Positions 16,253 through 26,400 of a stretch of DNA of 64,000 nt are shown here, piece after piece; the stretch's first letter is position 1, and every line of letters starts with the position of its first letter. Origin of the DNA: Stenotrophomonas maltophilia (GTDB taxonomy: Bacteria > Pseudomonadota > Gammaproteobacteria > Xanthomonadales > Xanthomonadaceae); the NCBI GenBank assembly GCA_002364755.1, contig DEZI01000002.1:114585-178584 (forward strand), in the 5' to 3' direction. Position numbers and translations under genes: made by a program. A model generated the notes under the pieces. It made no database searches. It was given only the letters and a program-made list of their open reading frames with translations, and had not been told where the DNA came from.

Positions 16253-17290
16253 ATGAACCAGACCCTTCGTTTTCCTGCCGAATGGGAAGCCCAGAGCGGC
16301 GTCCTGATTGCCTGGCCCACCGCCGACACCGACTGGGCCGACCGCCTGGGCCAGGTGGAGGAGACCTACATCGCGCTGGTCGCCGCCATCACCCGCTTCC
16401 AGCCGGTGCTGATCTGCGTGGCCGACGACGATGTGGAGACCTATGCCGAAATGCGGCTGCGCTCCAACCGCATCGACATGGACCGGGTCCGCTTCACCAC
16501 GGCGGCCTATGACGACACCTGGCTGCGCGACTCCGGCCCGATCACCCTGCGCCGCACCGACGGCAGCTTCCAGCTGCTGGATTTCCGCTTCACCGGCTGG
16601 GGCGGCAAGTTCGACGCCACCCTGGACGACCAGCTGGTGGGCGCGCTCGACCAGGCCGGCGTATTCAACAACGCACCGGTGCGCAGCATTGCGTTCGCGC
16701 TGGAAGGCGGCGGCATCGAGACCGACGGTGAAGGCACCCTGCTGACCACCTGGAAGTGCCTGCACGAGCGCCACCCGGACCGCGACCGCGCCAGCCTGAC
16801 CGCCGACCTGGCCGACTGGCTGCAGCAGGATCGCGTGCTGTGGCTGGACCACGGTTACCTGGAAGGCGACGACACCGACGCCCACATCGACACCCTGGCC
16901 CGTTTCGCCTCGCCTGACAGCATCGTCTACCAGGCCTGCGACGACGAGAGCGACTCGCACTACGCCGAACTGCAGGCGATGGGCAACGAACTGGCCGCGC
17001 TGCGCACCAAGGATGGGCAGCCGTACCGCCTGTTCCCGCTGCCGTGGGCACAGCCGGTGATCGACGAAGGCCGCCGCCTGGCCGCGTCGTACGCCAATTA
17101 CCTGATCGTCAACGGCGCGGTGCTGATGCCGGCCTACGGCGACCCGGCCGACGACCTGGCCCGCGACGTGCTGGCCCAGGCCCACCCGGGCCGCGAGATC
17201 GTGCAGGTACCCTGCCGCTCGCTGATCTGGCAGAACGGCAGCCTGCACTGCATCACCATGCAGCTGCCGGAAGGGTTGTTGAAGGCGTAA
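16253..17290 (+). CDS. aguA: Agmatine deiminase
   Basis: Hydrolyses agmatine to N-carbamoylputrescine plus ammonia, the first step of putrescine synthesis from agmatine. The 345 residues begin with the family FPAEWEAQSGVLIAWP motif and contain DTWLRDSGP, FALEGGGIETDGEG and the C-terminal catalytic Cys in NGSLHCITMQLP. All the guanidino-modifying-enzyme residues (Asp, Glu, His, Cys) appear present. aguB follows 164 nt downstream, separated by a pair of SMAG elements. Confidence 0.93.
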   Translation: MNQTLRFPAEWEAQSGVLIAWPTADTDWADRLGQVEETYIALVAAITRFQPVLICVADDDVETYAEMRLRSNRIDMDRVRFTTAAYDDTWLRDSGPITLRRTDGSFQLLDFRFTGWGGKFDATLDDQLVGALDQAGVFNNAPVRSIAFALEGGGIETDGEGTLLTTWKCLHERHPDRDRASLTADLADWLQQDRVLWLDHGYLEGDDTDAHIDTLARFASPDSIVYQACDDESDSHYAELQAMGNELAALRTKDGQPYRLFPLPWAQPVIDEGRRLAASYANYLIVNGAVLMPAYGDPADDLARDVLAQAHPGREIVQVPCRSLIWQNGSLHCITMQLPEGLLKA

Positions 17291-17299
17291 GCCGGACCG

Positions 17300-17369
17300 G
17301 TAGCGCCGGGCCATGCCCGGCGAGCGCAGCGGTGTCCTGAAAATCCGCCGGGCATGGCCCGGCGCTACC
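17300..17369. repeat. SMAG dimer in the aguA-aguB gap
   Basis: GTAGCGCCGGGCCATGCCCG (17300-17322) and its inverse ending CCGGCGCTAC (17347-17369) face each other, making a 70-bp inverted repeat. In RNA the whole unit could fold as one long hairpin between the cistrons. Confidence 0.85.
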
Positions 17370-17454
17370 GTGTGCGAACGCCATTCAGCGCGCGACACGC
17401 CGTCGCCGTCCATCCGCGCTAACATGCTGGTTTTCCCCCGCAGGAACGCCCCGC

Positions 17455-18342
17455 ATGAACTCGCGCAGCCCCCTTACCGTCGCCCTGATCCAGGAGCGCA
17501 ACCACGGTGATGCCGCCGCCAACCTGGCGGTGATCGAAGCACGCGTGGCCGAGGCGGCTGCGCAGGGCGCGAAGCTGGTGCTGCTGCAGGAACTGCACAA
17601 CGGCCCGTACTTCTGCCAGCACGAGTCGGTCGACGAGTTCGACCTGGCCGAGCCGATTCCCGGCCCGAGCACCGAGCGCCTGGGCGCACTGGCGAAAAAG
17701 CATGGCGTGGTGCTGGTCGGCTCGCTGTTCGAGCGCCGCGCCGCCGGCCTGTACCACAACACCGCCGTGGTCTTCGAGAAGGACGGCACCCTGCTGGGCA
17801 AGTACCGCAAGATGCACATCCCGGATGATCCGGGCTTCTACGAAAAGTTCTACTTCACCCCGGGCGACATCGGCTTCACCCCGATCGACACCTCGGTGGG
17901 CCGCCTTGGCGTGCTGGTGTGCTGGGACCAGTGGTACCCGGAAGCGGCACGCCTGATGGCGCTTGCCGGTGCCGAACTGCTGCTCTACCCCACCGCCATC
18001 GGCTGGGACCCGGACGACGTGCAGGACGAGAAGACCCGCCAGCGCGACGCCTGGGTGCTGAGCCACCGCGGCCACGCCGTGGCCAACGGCCTGCCGGTGC
18101 TGAGCTGCAACCGCGTCGGCCACGAAGCCTCGCCGCTGGGCGCGTCGGGCATCCAGTTCTGGGGCAACAGCCACGTGCTGGGCCCGCAGGGCGAATTCAT
18201 CGCAGAAGCCGGCACCGATGCCACCGTCCTGGTGTGCAACGTGGACCTGCAGCGCAGCGAGCACGTGCGCCGCATCTGGCCGTTCCTGCGCGACCGTCGC
18301 ATCGATGCGTACGGTGACCTGCTCAAGCGCTACATCGACTGA
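17455..18342 (+). CDS. aguB: N-carbamoylputrescine amidase
   Basis: Nitrilase-superfamily amidase that converts N-carbamoylputrescine to putrescine, CO2 and ammonia. The 295 residues show the catalytic triad: Glu in LVLLQELHNGPYFC (about residue 46), Lys in GKYRKMHIP (about 119) and Cys in GVLVCWDQWYPEAAR (about 158). Length is normal. With aguA upstream it completes the agmatine route to putrescine. Confidence 0.95.
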   Translation: MNSRSPLTVALIQERNHGDAAANLAVIEARVAEAAAQGAKLVLLQELHNGPYFCQHESVDEFDLAEPIPGPSTERLGALAKKHGVVLVGSLFERRAAGLYHNTAVVFEKDGTLLGKYRKMHIPDDPGFYEKFYFTPGDIGFTPIDTSVGRLGVLVCWDQWYPEAARLMALAGAELLLYPTAIGWDPDDVQDEKTRQRDAWVLSHRGHAVANGLPVLSCNRVGHEASPLGASGIQFWGNSHVLGPQGEFIAEAGTDATVLVCNVDLQRSEHVRRIWPFLRDRRIDAYGDLLKRYID

Positions 18343-18356
18343 GCCGGAGACCTGCC

Positions 18357-18887
18357 ATGGCCGTCCTCATCCGTGATGCCGGCCCGGCCGACATCGCTGC
18401 GATCACCGCGATCTACGCGGTGGAAGTCACCGACTTCGTCAACACCTACGAGTACGACGTGCCCGACCAGGCCGAGATGCTGCGCCGCATGCGCGACATG
18501 CTCGACCGGGGCTTCCCCTACCTGGCCGCCGAGATCGACGGCCAGGTTGCGGGCTACGCCTACGCCAACACCTACCGCACCCGCGTCGCCTACCAGTGGA
18601 CCGTGGAGAACTCGGTCTACGTCGACGCCGCCTTCCAGGGCAAGGGCGTGGGCACCGGCCTGCTGCAGGCGCTGATCGATGCCTGCGTGGCGCGCGGCTA
18701 CCGGCAGATGGTGGCGGTGATCGGCGAGCCGACCAATACCGCATCCATCAAGCTGCACGAACGCTTCGGCTTCCACCTGGTGGGCGTGTTCAAGGGCCTG
18801 GGCCGCAAGCACGGCCGCTGGCTGGACACCGTGCAGATGCAGCGCGCGCTCGGCGATGGCGCCGACACCGCACCTTCCAATGAATGA
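18357..18887 (+). CDS. GNAT N-acetyltransferase, phosphinothricin-acetyltransferase-like
   Basis: A 176-residue GNAT enzyme. The acetyl-CoA-binding motif A is in SVYVDAAFQGKGVGTGLLQAL (Q-G-K-G-V-G, about residues 97-103), and N-T-A-S-I-K-L-H-E-R-F-G-F, the usual pat/bar-family motif B region, follows at about 123. The N-terminus (IRDAGPADIAAITAIYAVEV) is also typical. It lies 14 nt after aguB and overlaps the next gene by 8 nt, so it is in the same operon. The substrate is unknown; a polyamine or amino-acid analogue is only a guess from context. Confidence 0.85.
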   Translation: MAVLIRDAGPADIAAITAIYAVEVTDFVNTYEYDVPDQAEMLRRMRDMLDRGFPYLAAEIDGQVAGYAYANTYRTRVAYQWTVENSVYVDAAFQGKGVGTGLLQALIDACVARGYRQMVAVIGEPTNTASIKLHERFGFHLVGVFKGLGRKHGRWLDTVQMQRALGDGADTAPSNE

Positions 18888-20112
18888 ATCCATGACTGAA
18901 ACCCTTCCCGAAACCGGCGACGATCTGTTCGCCGGCCAGCCGGTGCGCGTCGTTGAACGCGATGGCGTGCGTTACACCCTGCTGGGCACCGCCCATGTGT
19001 CCCACACCAGCGTCGAGGCGGTGGAAAAGGCCATCGACAGCGGCCGCTTCGATGCGGTGGCGGTCGAGCTGGACCCGCAGCGCCTGCAGGCGCTGAGCGA
19101 CCCGGACACGCTGGCCAAGCTGGACCTGGTGGAGGTGATCCGCAAGGGCCGCGTGGCGCTGTTTGCCGCCAATCTGGCGCTGTCGGCCTACCAGCGCCGT
19201 CTGGCCGAACAGCTGGGCATCGAGCCCGGTGCCGAGCTGAAGCGCGCGGTGGACCTGGCGCGCGAGCGCGGCCTGCCGGTGCAGCTGATCGACCGCGAAG
19301 TCGGCCTGACCTTCCGCCGCGCCTCGCAGCGTCTTGGCTTCTTCGGCAAGCTGAAGCTGGTGGCGGGTCTCGGCGCGGGCCTGTTCTCCTCGGAGGAAGT
19401 AGGCGAGAACGAGATCGAGAAGCTCAAGCAGGGCGACATGCTGGAATCGAGCTTCGGCGAGTTCGCCAGCGAAAGCCCGGCGTTGTACGAGACCATCATC
19501 GGCGAGCGCGACCGTTACATGGCCACGCGCCTGCGTGAGGAACACAACCCGCAGCTGCGCGAAGTGCTGGCCGTGGTCGGCGCCGGGCATCTGGCCGGCC
19601 TGGCCCGCTATCTGGAAACCGATACCACCGAGCCGGCACCGCTGCGCGCGGAACTGGAAGCGGTGCCGAAGAAGCGCAACATCCCGTGGTTGACCCTGAT
19701 CATCCTGGCCATCGTGATCACCGGCGTGGCCGTCGGCTTCTACCGTGGCGGCCTGGGCGTGGGCACCGAACTGCTGGCGACGTGGGCGATGTACACCGGC
19801 GGCCTGGCCGGCATCGGCTGCCTGCTGGCCGGCAGCCACCCGCTGAGCATCCTGACCGCGATCGCCGTGGCACCGTTCAAGCCGTTCCGCCTGAGCATCC
19901 CCACCGGTGCGTTCTCGGCGCTGGTCGAAGCGCGCCTGCGCAAGCCGGCCTACGAGGATTTCCTCAAGCTGCGTGACGATGCGCAGAGCCTGAAGGGCTG
20001 GTACCGCAACCGCGTCACCCGCGTGGTGCTGACCTTCATGCTGACCAACCTGGGCAGCATGCTCGGCCTGTGGCTGACCGCCGGCAAGGTCTGGGGGAAG
20101 GTGGCGGGCTGA
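18880..20112 (+). CDS. TraB/PrgY (GumN-like) family membrane protein
   Basis: A 410-residue protein with a soluble TraB domain: LLGTAHVSHTSVEAV near the N-terminus, AVELDPQRL, ERDRYMATRL and VVGAGHLAGLARYL, the conserved H, E and R positions of the family. About four membrane helices follow from residue ~267. Enterococcal TraB/PrgY blocks pheromone activity, and the domain is thought to be hydrolase-like, but the role in Gram-negatives is unknown. The start at 18880 overlaps the GNAT gene by 8 nt; an ATG at 18892 (MTETLPE) is equally possible. Confidence 0.82.
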   Translation: MNESMTETLPETGDDLFAGQPVRVVERDGVRYTLLGTAHVSHTSVEAVEKAIDSGRFDAVAVELDPQRLQALSDPDTLAKLDLVEVIRKGRVALFAANLALSAYQRRLAEQLGIEPGAELKRAVDLARERGLPVQLIDREVGLTFRRASQRLGFFGKLKLVAGLGAGLFSSEEVGENEIEKLKQGDMLESSFGEFASESPALYETIIGERDRYMATRLREEHNPQLREVLAVVGAGHLAGLARYLETDTTEPAPLRAELEAVPKKRNIPWLTLIILAIVITGVAVGFYRGGLGVGTELLATWAMYTGGLAGIGCLLAGSHPLSILTAIAVAPFKPFRLSIPTGAFSALVEARLRKPAYEDFLKLRDDAQSLKGWYRNRVTRVVLTFMLTNLGSMLGLWLTAGKVWGKVAG

Positions 20113-20124
20113 TTGCACGCGCCC

Positions 20125-20262
20125 CGCCGGGCATGGCCCGGCGCTACCGGTAGATGCCAACCTTGGTTGGCAACGCCGGTCGGCAGAACAGGTAGCGCCC
20201 GAGCCCATGCTCGGGCGGCGCCGCAAGGCGGCGAAAGGTAGATGCCAACCTCGGTTGGCGCC
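20125..20262. repeat. Cluster of four SMAG-type elements
   Basis: Four palindromes of different sub-type lie in a row: an inverse GTAGCGCCGGGCC copy (20125-20147), GTAGATGCCAACC (from 20150), GTAGCGCCCGAGCCC (from 20192) and a second GTAGATGCCAACC copy (from 20238). They fill most of the gap between the convergent TraB and RND operons; no obvious T-run terminator is present, so the hairpins may do that work. Confidence 0.8.
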
Positions 20263-20340
20263 GCCATGCCTGGCGACAAAAAAGGGGGAGACCGCCCCAC
20301 TACGACCGGCCGCCCCCCACCACAAACACGTTGTCGCGCC

Positions 20341-23300
20341 TTACACCCGGGCAGTGCCCGGTTCCGCGATGTCCAGCCCGCGCGCGCGACGGATCAGGCG
20401 CGTGACCGCACTGCGCAGGTCATCCAGCACCGCGTAGATGGTCGGCAGGAACAGCAGGCTGACGACGGTCGAGAACGCCAGGCCGCCGGCAATCGCGCGC
20501 GCCATCGGGGCGTATTCCGGGCCATCGCCGAACATCTGCGTATTGGTCAGCGAGATCGGCACCATCGCCAGGATCGCCGTGCCCATCGTCATCATGATCG
20601 GCCGCAGGCGCTCGCGTGAGCCTTCCACCAGCGCCTGGGTGCGGCCCATGCCGCCGCGGCGCAGGTTGTTGATGTGCTCGATCATCACGATGCCGTTATT
20701 CACCACCACGCCCATCAGCACCAGGATGCCGATGAAGGACATGATCCCGAACGAGGTACCGGTGATCCAGAACAGCCAGAACACGCCGAAGATCGAGAAC
20801 AGCACGCCGCTCATGATCGCCGCCGGGAACAGCAGCGACTCGAACACCGCCGCCATCACCACGTAGATCATCACCAGCGCGATGAGCAGGTTGAACACCA
20901 TCTGCTGCATCGCTTCGTTGTCGTTGCCGTAGTCACCGCCATCGAAGGTGAAGCCATAGCCGGCCGGGAAGCTCATCGGCGTGAGCACCGCCTCCATGGC
21001 CTTGCGGCCATCAGGCGCGGTGACCTTCTCGGCCAGGTTGGCCTTGATGGTCAGGGTGGTCTGGCGGTTGGTGCGGCCGATCTGGGTGGCCGAGGAGCCC
21101 ACGTCCACGCTGACCAGGCTGAGCAGCGGCACGCTGCGGCCATCGCCGGTACGCACGCTGTAGCTGGCCAAGTCTTCCGGGCTGCTCTGCTCGGCACCGG
21201 CAAAGCGCACCCACACCGGCACTTCGTTGTCGCCACGACGGAACTCGCGCAGCGGCGCACCCCGCAGAGCCAGGCCGACGAAGCTGGCCACCTGCTCGGC
21301 ATTGAAGCCGAACGCAGCGGCACGCTCGCGGTCGACGTGCACCTTCAGCTCGCCACCCTTCTCGCCATTGTCGATGCGCACGTCGCGCAGCTCGGGGCGC
21401 TGGGCCAGCAGCGGCAGCACTTCCTGGCCGATCTCCTGCAGCATGCTGCTGGAATCACCCACCAGCTGGACCTGCACGCCCTGGTTGCCGTTGCCACCAT
21501 CGCCGCCCTGGTTGCCGACGAAATAGTCGGTACGCGCCGACTTCGGCAGGCCCTTGCGGATCTCCTCCTGCAGCGCCTTGATGTCCTTGGCGTACTTCTC
21601 GTCGATGGTCACCGTGGTCGAGCTGCCCTCCTGCTCGCTGTACCAGGAATAGACCTGCTGCACGTGCAGGCGCTCACGGTTCTGTTCCACCCAGGCTTCC
21701 ACGCGGGCCACTTCCTCGGACATCTGCCGGTAGGTGTAGGCGCCCTTCCACATGTAGCCGATGAAGATATCCTTGCCACCGCCACCGCCGAACATGTCGA
21801 CCTTGGTCAGCTTCATCGGCACCAGGCTGACCAGCACCACCAGCAGGATGCCGAGCAGGCTCCAGCCGCGATGGCGGAGCGACCAGTCCAGCAGGCGTGC
21901 GTAGCGACGCTGCAGGCGGGCGATGACGCCGGTCTGCGAATGCAGCAGCTTGGGCGTGGCCATGCGCGCGGACAGCATCGGGATCAGGCTGACCGCCACC
22001 AGCCATGAGGCCAGCAGCGAGACCGAGATGGTGATCGCGATCTGGGCCATGAAGATGCTGATGTTGTTGGTCTCGCCGAACAGGTTGGGCACGAACACGA
22101 TGCAGTGGCACAGCGTGCCGGCGCTGAGCGCGATGGCCACGTTGCGGGTGCCGATGATCGAAGCCAGCCGCGGCTGCCCAGGCATGCGCTCGCGTTCCTG
22201 GTAGATGCTTTCCACCACCACCACGGCGTTGTCCACCAGCATGCCCACGGCCAGCAGCAGGCCCATCATGGTCAGGATGTTCAGCGTCACCCCGGCGAAG
22301 TACATGAAGCCCAGGGTGATGGTGAAACAGATCGGGATGGCCAGCGTCACCATCAGCGTGGACGGCCAGTGGCGCAGGAAGAAGAACAGCACGGTGACCG
22401 ACAGGATCAGGCCGACCGCGCCGGCCTCGGCCAGTTCCAGCAGCGAGGAGGTGACCGCCTTGCCCTGGTTGTCGATGACCTTGATCTGCACGTCGCGCAT
22501 CGAATCCTGCGCGCGGATCGCTTCGACCTCGGCCAATGCAGCGCGCGAAACATCCACCAGGTTGGCGCTGCGTTCCTTGAAGATGTCCAGGCCGATGGCC
22601 GGGTTGCCGTCGAGGCGACGCCCGTAGTTCATCCGCGCCGGCTTCAGCCGCACCTCGGCGATATCGCCCAGGCGCAGGCCCTTGGCGTTGATCACCAGGT
22701 CACGCATTTCCTGCAGGTCGGTGATCTCGCCCACCGGCTGCACGCGCACGCGCTGGCCGTTGTCGTTGATCTGCCCGGCCGAGATGGAGAAATTCAGCGT
22801 GCGCAGGCGGTCGCTGAGTTCGTTGATGCTCAGGCCGTGCGCGCTGAGCCGGTCGGGATCGATGGCGATCTCGACCTCGTTCGGCGGTGCGCCGGTAATG
22901 TCCACGCGTGCCACGCCCGGGATGCGCTCGATGCGCCGCTTGAACTCGCGGTCGAGCATGTCATAGGCGGAGGTCAGGTCGGTGGTACTGGCCAGGCGCA
23001 CCTTCAGCACCGGCTGGTCGCTGCTGGACCACTTGAACACGTTGTAACGCTGCAGGTCGTCGGGCAGGTCGCTGCGGATCGCATCGATGCGTTCGCGGGC
23101 ATCGGAGGCAGCGATGGCGATGTCGCGGTCCCAGTCGCTGAACTCGATGAAGATCGAGGCGGCTTCCGAGGTGGCCTGCGAGCGCATGCGCTTGATGCCG
23201 GTCATCGTCGCCAGCGATTCCTCCACCGGCCGGATGATGGTGCGCTCGACTTCTTCCGGGGTCGAGCCGGTGTACGGGATCTGCACGAACAGGAACGGCG

Positions 23301-23424
23301 CGGAGATGTCCGGCAGCGCTTCCAGCGGCAGCCGGAACGAGGCAATCAGGCCCACCACCACCAGCGACACGAAACACATGATGGTGGTGACCGGGCGGCG
23401 GATGGAGAACTCGGCGACGCTCAT
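20341..23424 (-). CDS. RND efflux permease (second permease of the operon)
   Basis: A 1027-residue resistance-nodulation-division permease, inner-membrane pump driven by protons. The expected pattern is present: one N-terminal helix (ITTIMCFVSLVVVGLIA), two large periplasmic porter loops and two six-helix blocks. In the fourth helix the usual Asp-Asp pair is Asp-Asn (GMLVDNAVVVVE, about residues 398-399). Its start overlaps the end of the larger permease gene by 4 nt (ATGA). No outer-membrane factor gene is in the operon, so a TolC-like protein from elsewhere would be needed. Confidence 0.9.
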   Translation of the reverse strand: MSVAEFSIRRPVTTIMCFVSLVVVGLIASFRLPLEALPDISAPFLFVQIPYTGSTPEEVERTIIRPVEESLATMTGIKRMRSQATSEAASIFIEFSDWDRDIAIAASDARERIDAIRSDLPDDLQRYNVFKWSSSDQPVLKVRLASTTDLTSAYDMLDREFKRRIERIPGVARVDITGAPPNEVEIAIDPDRLSAHGLSINELSDRLRTLNFSISAGQINDNGQRVRVQPVGEITDLQEMRDLVINAKGLRLGDIAEVRLKPARMNYGRRLDGNPAIGLDIFKERSANLVDVSRAALAEVEAIRAQDSMRDVQIKVIDNQGKAVTSSLLELAEAGAVGLILSVTVLFFFLRHWPSTLMVTLAIPICFTITLGFMYFAGVTLNILTMMGLLLAVGMLVDNAVVVVESIYQERERMPGQPRLASIIGTRNVAIALSAGTLCHCIVFVPNLFGETNNISIFMAQIAITISVSLLASWLVAVSLIPMLSARMATPKLLHSQTGVIARLQRRYARLLDWSLRHRGWSLLGILLVVLVSLVPMKLTKVDMFGGGGGKDIFIGYMWKGAYTYRQMSEEVARVEAWVEQNRERLHVQQVYSWYSEQEGSSTTVTIDEKYAKDIKALQEEIRKGLPKSARTDYFVGNQGGDGGNGNQGVQVQLVGDSSSMLQEIGQEVLPLLAQRPELRDVRIDNGEKGGELKVHVDRERAAAFGFNAEQVASFVGLALRGAPLREFRRGDNEVPVWVRFAGAEQSSPEDLASYSVRTGDGRSVPLLSLVSVDVGSSATQIGRTNRQTTLTIKANLAEKVTAPDGRKAMEAVLTPMSFPAGYGFTFDGGDYGNDNEAMQQMVFNLLIALVMIYVVMAAVFESLLFPAAIMSGVLFSIFGVFWLFWITGTSFGIMSFIGILVLMGVVVNNGIVMIEHINNLRRGGMGRTQALVEGSRERLRPIMMTMGTAILAMVPISLTNTQMFGDGPEYAPMARAIAGGLAFSTVVSLLFLPTIYAVLDDLRSAVTRLIRRARGLDIAEPGTARV

Positions 23425-26400
23425 GCCGGTTCCTCCGCGCCGCCACCGTGGCCACCCTCGTCCGCGTGCAGGCCTTCACCGGCATGCTTGCGGCCGCGCT
23501 CGCGGTAGTAGGCATCGCCACGGCGGTCCATCAGGTCATAGACCACCGGGATGACCAGCAGGGTCAACAGGGTCGACACCAGCAGGCCGCCAATGACGGT
23601 GATCGCCATCGGCGCGCGCACTTCAGCGCCCTCGCCCATCGCCACCGCCAGCGGCAGGAAGCCGAACAGCGTGCACAGGGTGGTCATGATGATCGGCCGC
23701 AGGCGCGAACGTGCACCTTCCACCAGCGCCTCATGCTTGGCCACGCCGGCCTCGCGCAGCTGGTTCACCTTGTCGATCAGGATGATCGCGTTCTTGGTGA
23801 CCAGGCCGACCAGCAGGATCAGGCCGATGAACACCACTACCGAGATCGGCTTGCCAGTCAGCATCAGCGCCAGGATCGCGCCGACGAGCGCCAGCGGGAT
23901 GGTGAACAGGATGACGAACGGATGCAGCAGCGATTCGAACTGCGAGGCCATCACCAGGTAGACCAGGAAGATGGCCAGGCCGAAGGCGAAGATCAGCGAT
24001 TTGGCGGCCTGTGCCAGCTCCTCGCCCTGGCCACCGATGTGCAGGCCGACGCCCGCACCCAGCGGCTGCTCGGCCACCATCTGCTGCACTTCGCGCATGG
24101 CCGCGCCCAGGTCGATGTCGCGCAGGTTGGCCGAAACCACGGCCACGCGGGTCTGGTCGGCGCGATGGATCTCGCTGGGGCCGGTGGTGGCGACCACGTC
24201 GGCCACCGCGTCCAGGGTGACCGGGCGGCTGCTGCCGGGGTTCACGATCAGCCGGCGGATGCTGTCCACGCTGGCACGGTCGCCTTCCTGCGCACGCACC
24301 AGCACGTCGATCTTGCGGTCACGGAAGCTGTAGCGGGTCGCCACATCGCCACGCACCTTCTTCACCACCACATCGGCGATCTGGCGGGTGGTCAGGCCCA
24401 GCGCACCGGCGCGTTCCTGGTCGAAGCGGATCTGGATTTCCGGGAAGCCCTCTTCCACCGTCGACTTCACGTCGGCGTAGTGCGCATTGCCGCGCAGCAG
24501 TGCGGCCAGACGCTGGCCAGCCTGCTCAAGGGTGGCCATGTCCTGCCCGCGCAGCTCGATTTCCAGCGGCGTGGAGAAGCTGAACAGTGCCGGCCGCGCG
24601 AAGTCGACCTGCGCGCCGGGGTGCTGGCCCATGGTGTCGCGCAGGCGCTCGGTGATGTCCGCCTCGGTGCGCGCGTTGCCGCCGCCTTCCATCACCACGG
24701 TCAACTTGCCGATGTTCTCGCCGCTTTCGGTCGGGCTGGCATCCAGCCGCGTGCCGCTGCCGCTGACGCCGTACAGCGAGGCCACGCCTTCGCCATTGCC
24801 GTGGGCCAGCTGCAGCTCCCGCACCAGTGCGTCGGTCTGCTTCAGCGGGGTGCCGGCCGGCAGCTTCACCGTCATTTCGAAACGGTCCTGGGCCAGCTGC
24901 GGGATCAGGTCGGCACCGAGCATCGGCACCAGCGCCATGGTGGCGACGAAGGCCAGCGCGGCCATCGACAGCACCTTGCCGGGATGGGCAAGCGCATTGG
25001 GCAGCAAGCGCAGGTAGCCGCGTTCGGCACCAGCATAGGGCTTCATCGCGATGTCGCTGGCCTTGCGCATGACCGGCCCGACCACGGCGACCACGCCGCG
25101 CCACACGCGCACCACCAGCCAAGCCAGAGCGAAGAAGCTCCAGCGCACGCCGGCCACGAAGCCACGACGGCCCAGCGCGACCGGCTTCTGCCAGCGGCTT
25201 TCCGGACGCCACGCCTCGGCGGCAGCTTCTTCCGGGAAGGCCAGCGGCGGCCGGCCCTTCAGCGAGCTCAGCATCGGGATCAGGGTCATCGACACCAGCA
25301 GCGAGATGGCGATGGCGATAGCCACCGTCAGCGCCTGGTCGCGGAACAGCTGGCCGGCGATGCCATCGACGAACACCAGCGGCAGGAACACCGCGATGGT
25401 GGTCAGGGTGGAGGCGACCACTGCCATGCTCACTTCGCGGGTGCCGACGATGGCCGCCTGCAGGATGCCCAGGCCACGCTCGCGCGCCTTGGCGATGCTT
25501 TCCAGCACCACGATCGAATCGTCGACCACCAGGCCGGTGGCCAGCGCCAGGCCGCCCAGCGACATCACGTTCAAGCTCAGGCCGAGCTGGCCCATGAAGA
25601 AGAACGTGGCGATGATCGAGACCGGCAGCGACAGGCTGATCACGAAGGTGGACCAGCCATCGCGCAGGAACAGGAAGATGATCAGGATGGCCAGCAGGCC
25701 GCCGATCACCGCATCCTTCTTGACGTCACTGATGGCGTGTTCGATGAAGCGCGACTGGTCCTCGATGGTGGTCAGTTCGGCATCGCCGGGGAAGGTGGCC
25801 CTGATCTGCTCCAGGCGCTTGCGCAGCGCCTCGGCGGTGGCCACGGTATTGGCGTCGCCTTCCTTGTAGATGGCCAGCTCGACCGATTCCTTGCCGCCCA
25901 GGCGGATGATGGCTTCGCGTTCCTTGTAGCCCTGGCGCACGGTGGCCACGTCCTTCAGGCGTACCGGCACGCCGTTGGCGACCACGCTGGATCCACCACC
26001 GGACGAGGCACTCTGCGCCGCTGACGCCGCAGCGACTGCCGCGGCCGAGCCGGTGGACGCGGCGATGTTGAACATCTGCTGCAGGGCCGAATCGGCCGCG
26101 CTGCCGTTGGACGACTGGGTGGTGACCAGCAGGTTGCGGATCTCTTCCAGATCGGCGAACTGGTTGACGGTACGCACCAGGAAGCGCTGCGAGCCCTCCT
26201 CCAGGCGGCCGCCGGAGATGTTGATGTTCTCTTCCTTCAACCGCTTGATGACGGTGTCGATCGGCAGGTTGAGCTGGGCCAGCTTCTGCTGGTCGATGTC
26301 CACCTGGATCTCATCCTCCAGGCCACCGCCCACCTTCACCGCGGCCACGCCGGTCACCGGTTCCAGCTTCTTCTTCAGGTCTTCGTCGGCATAGCGGCGC

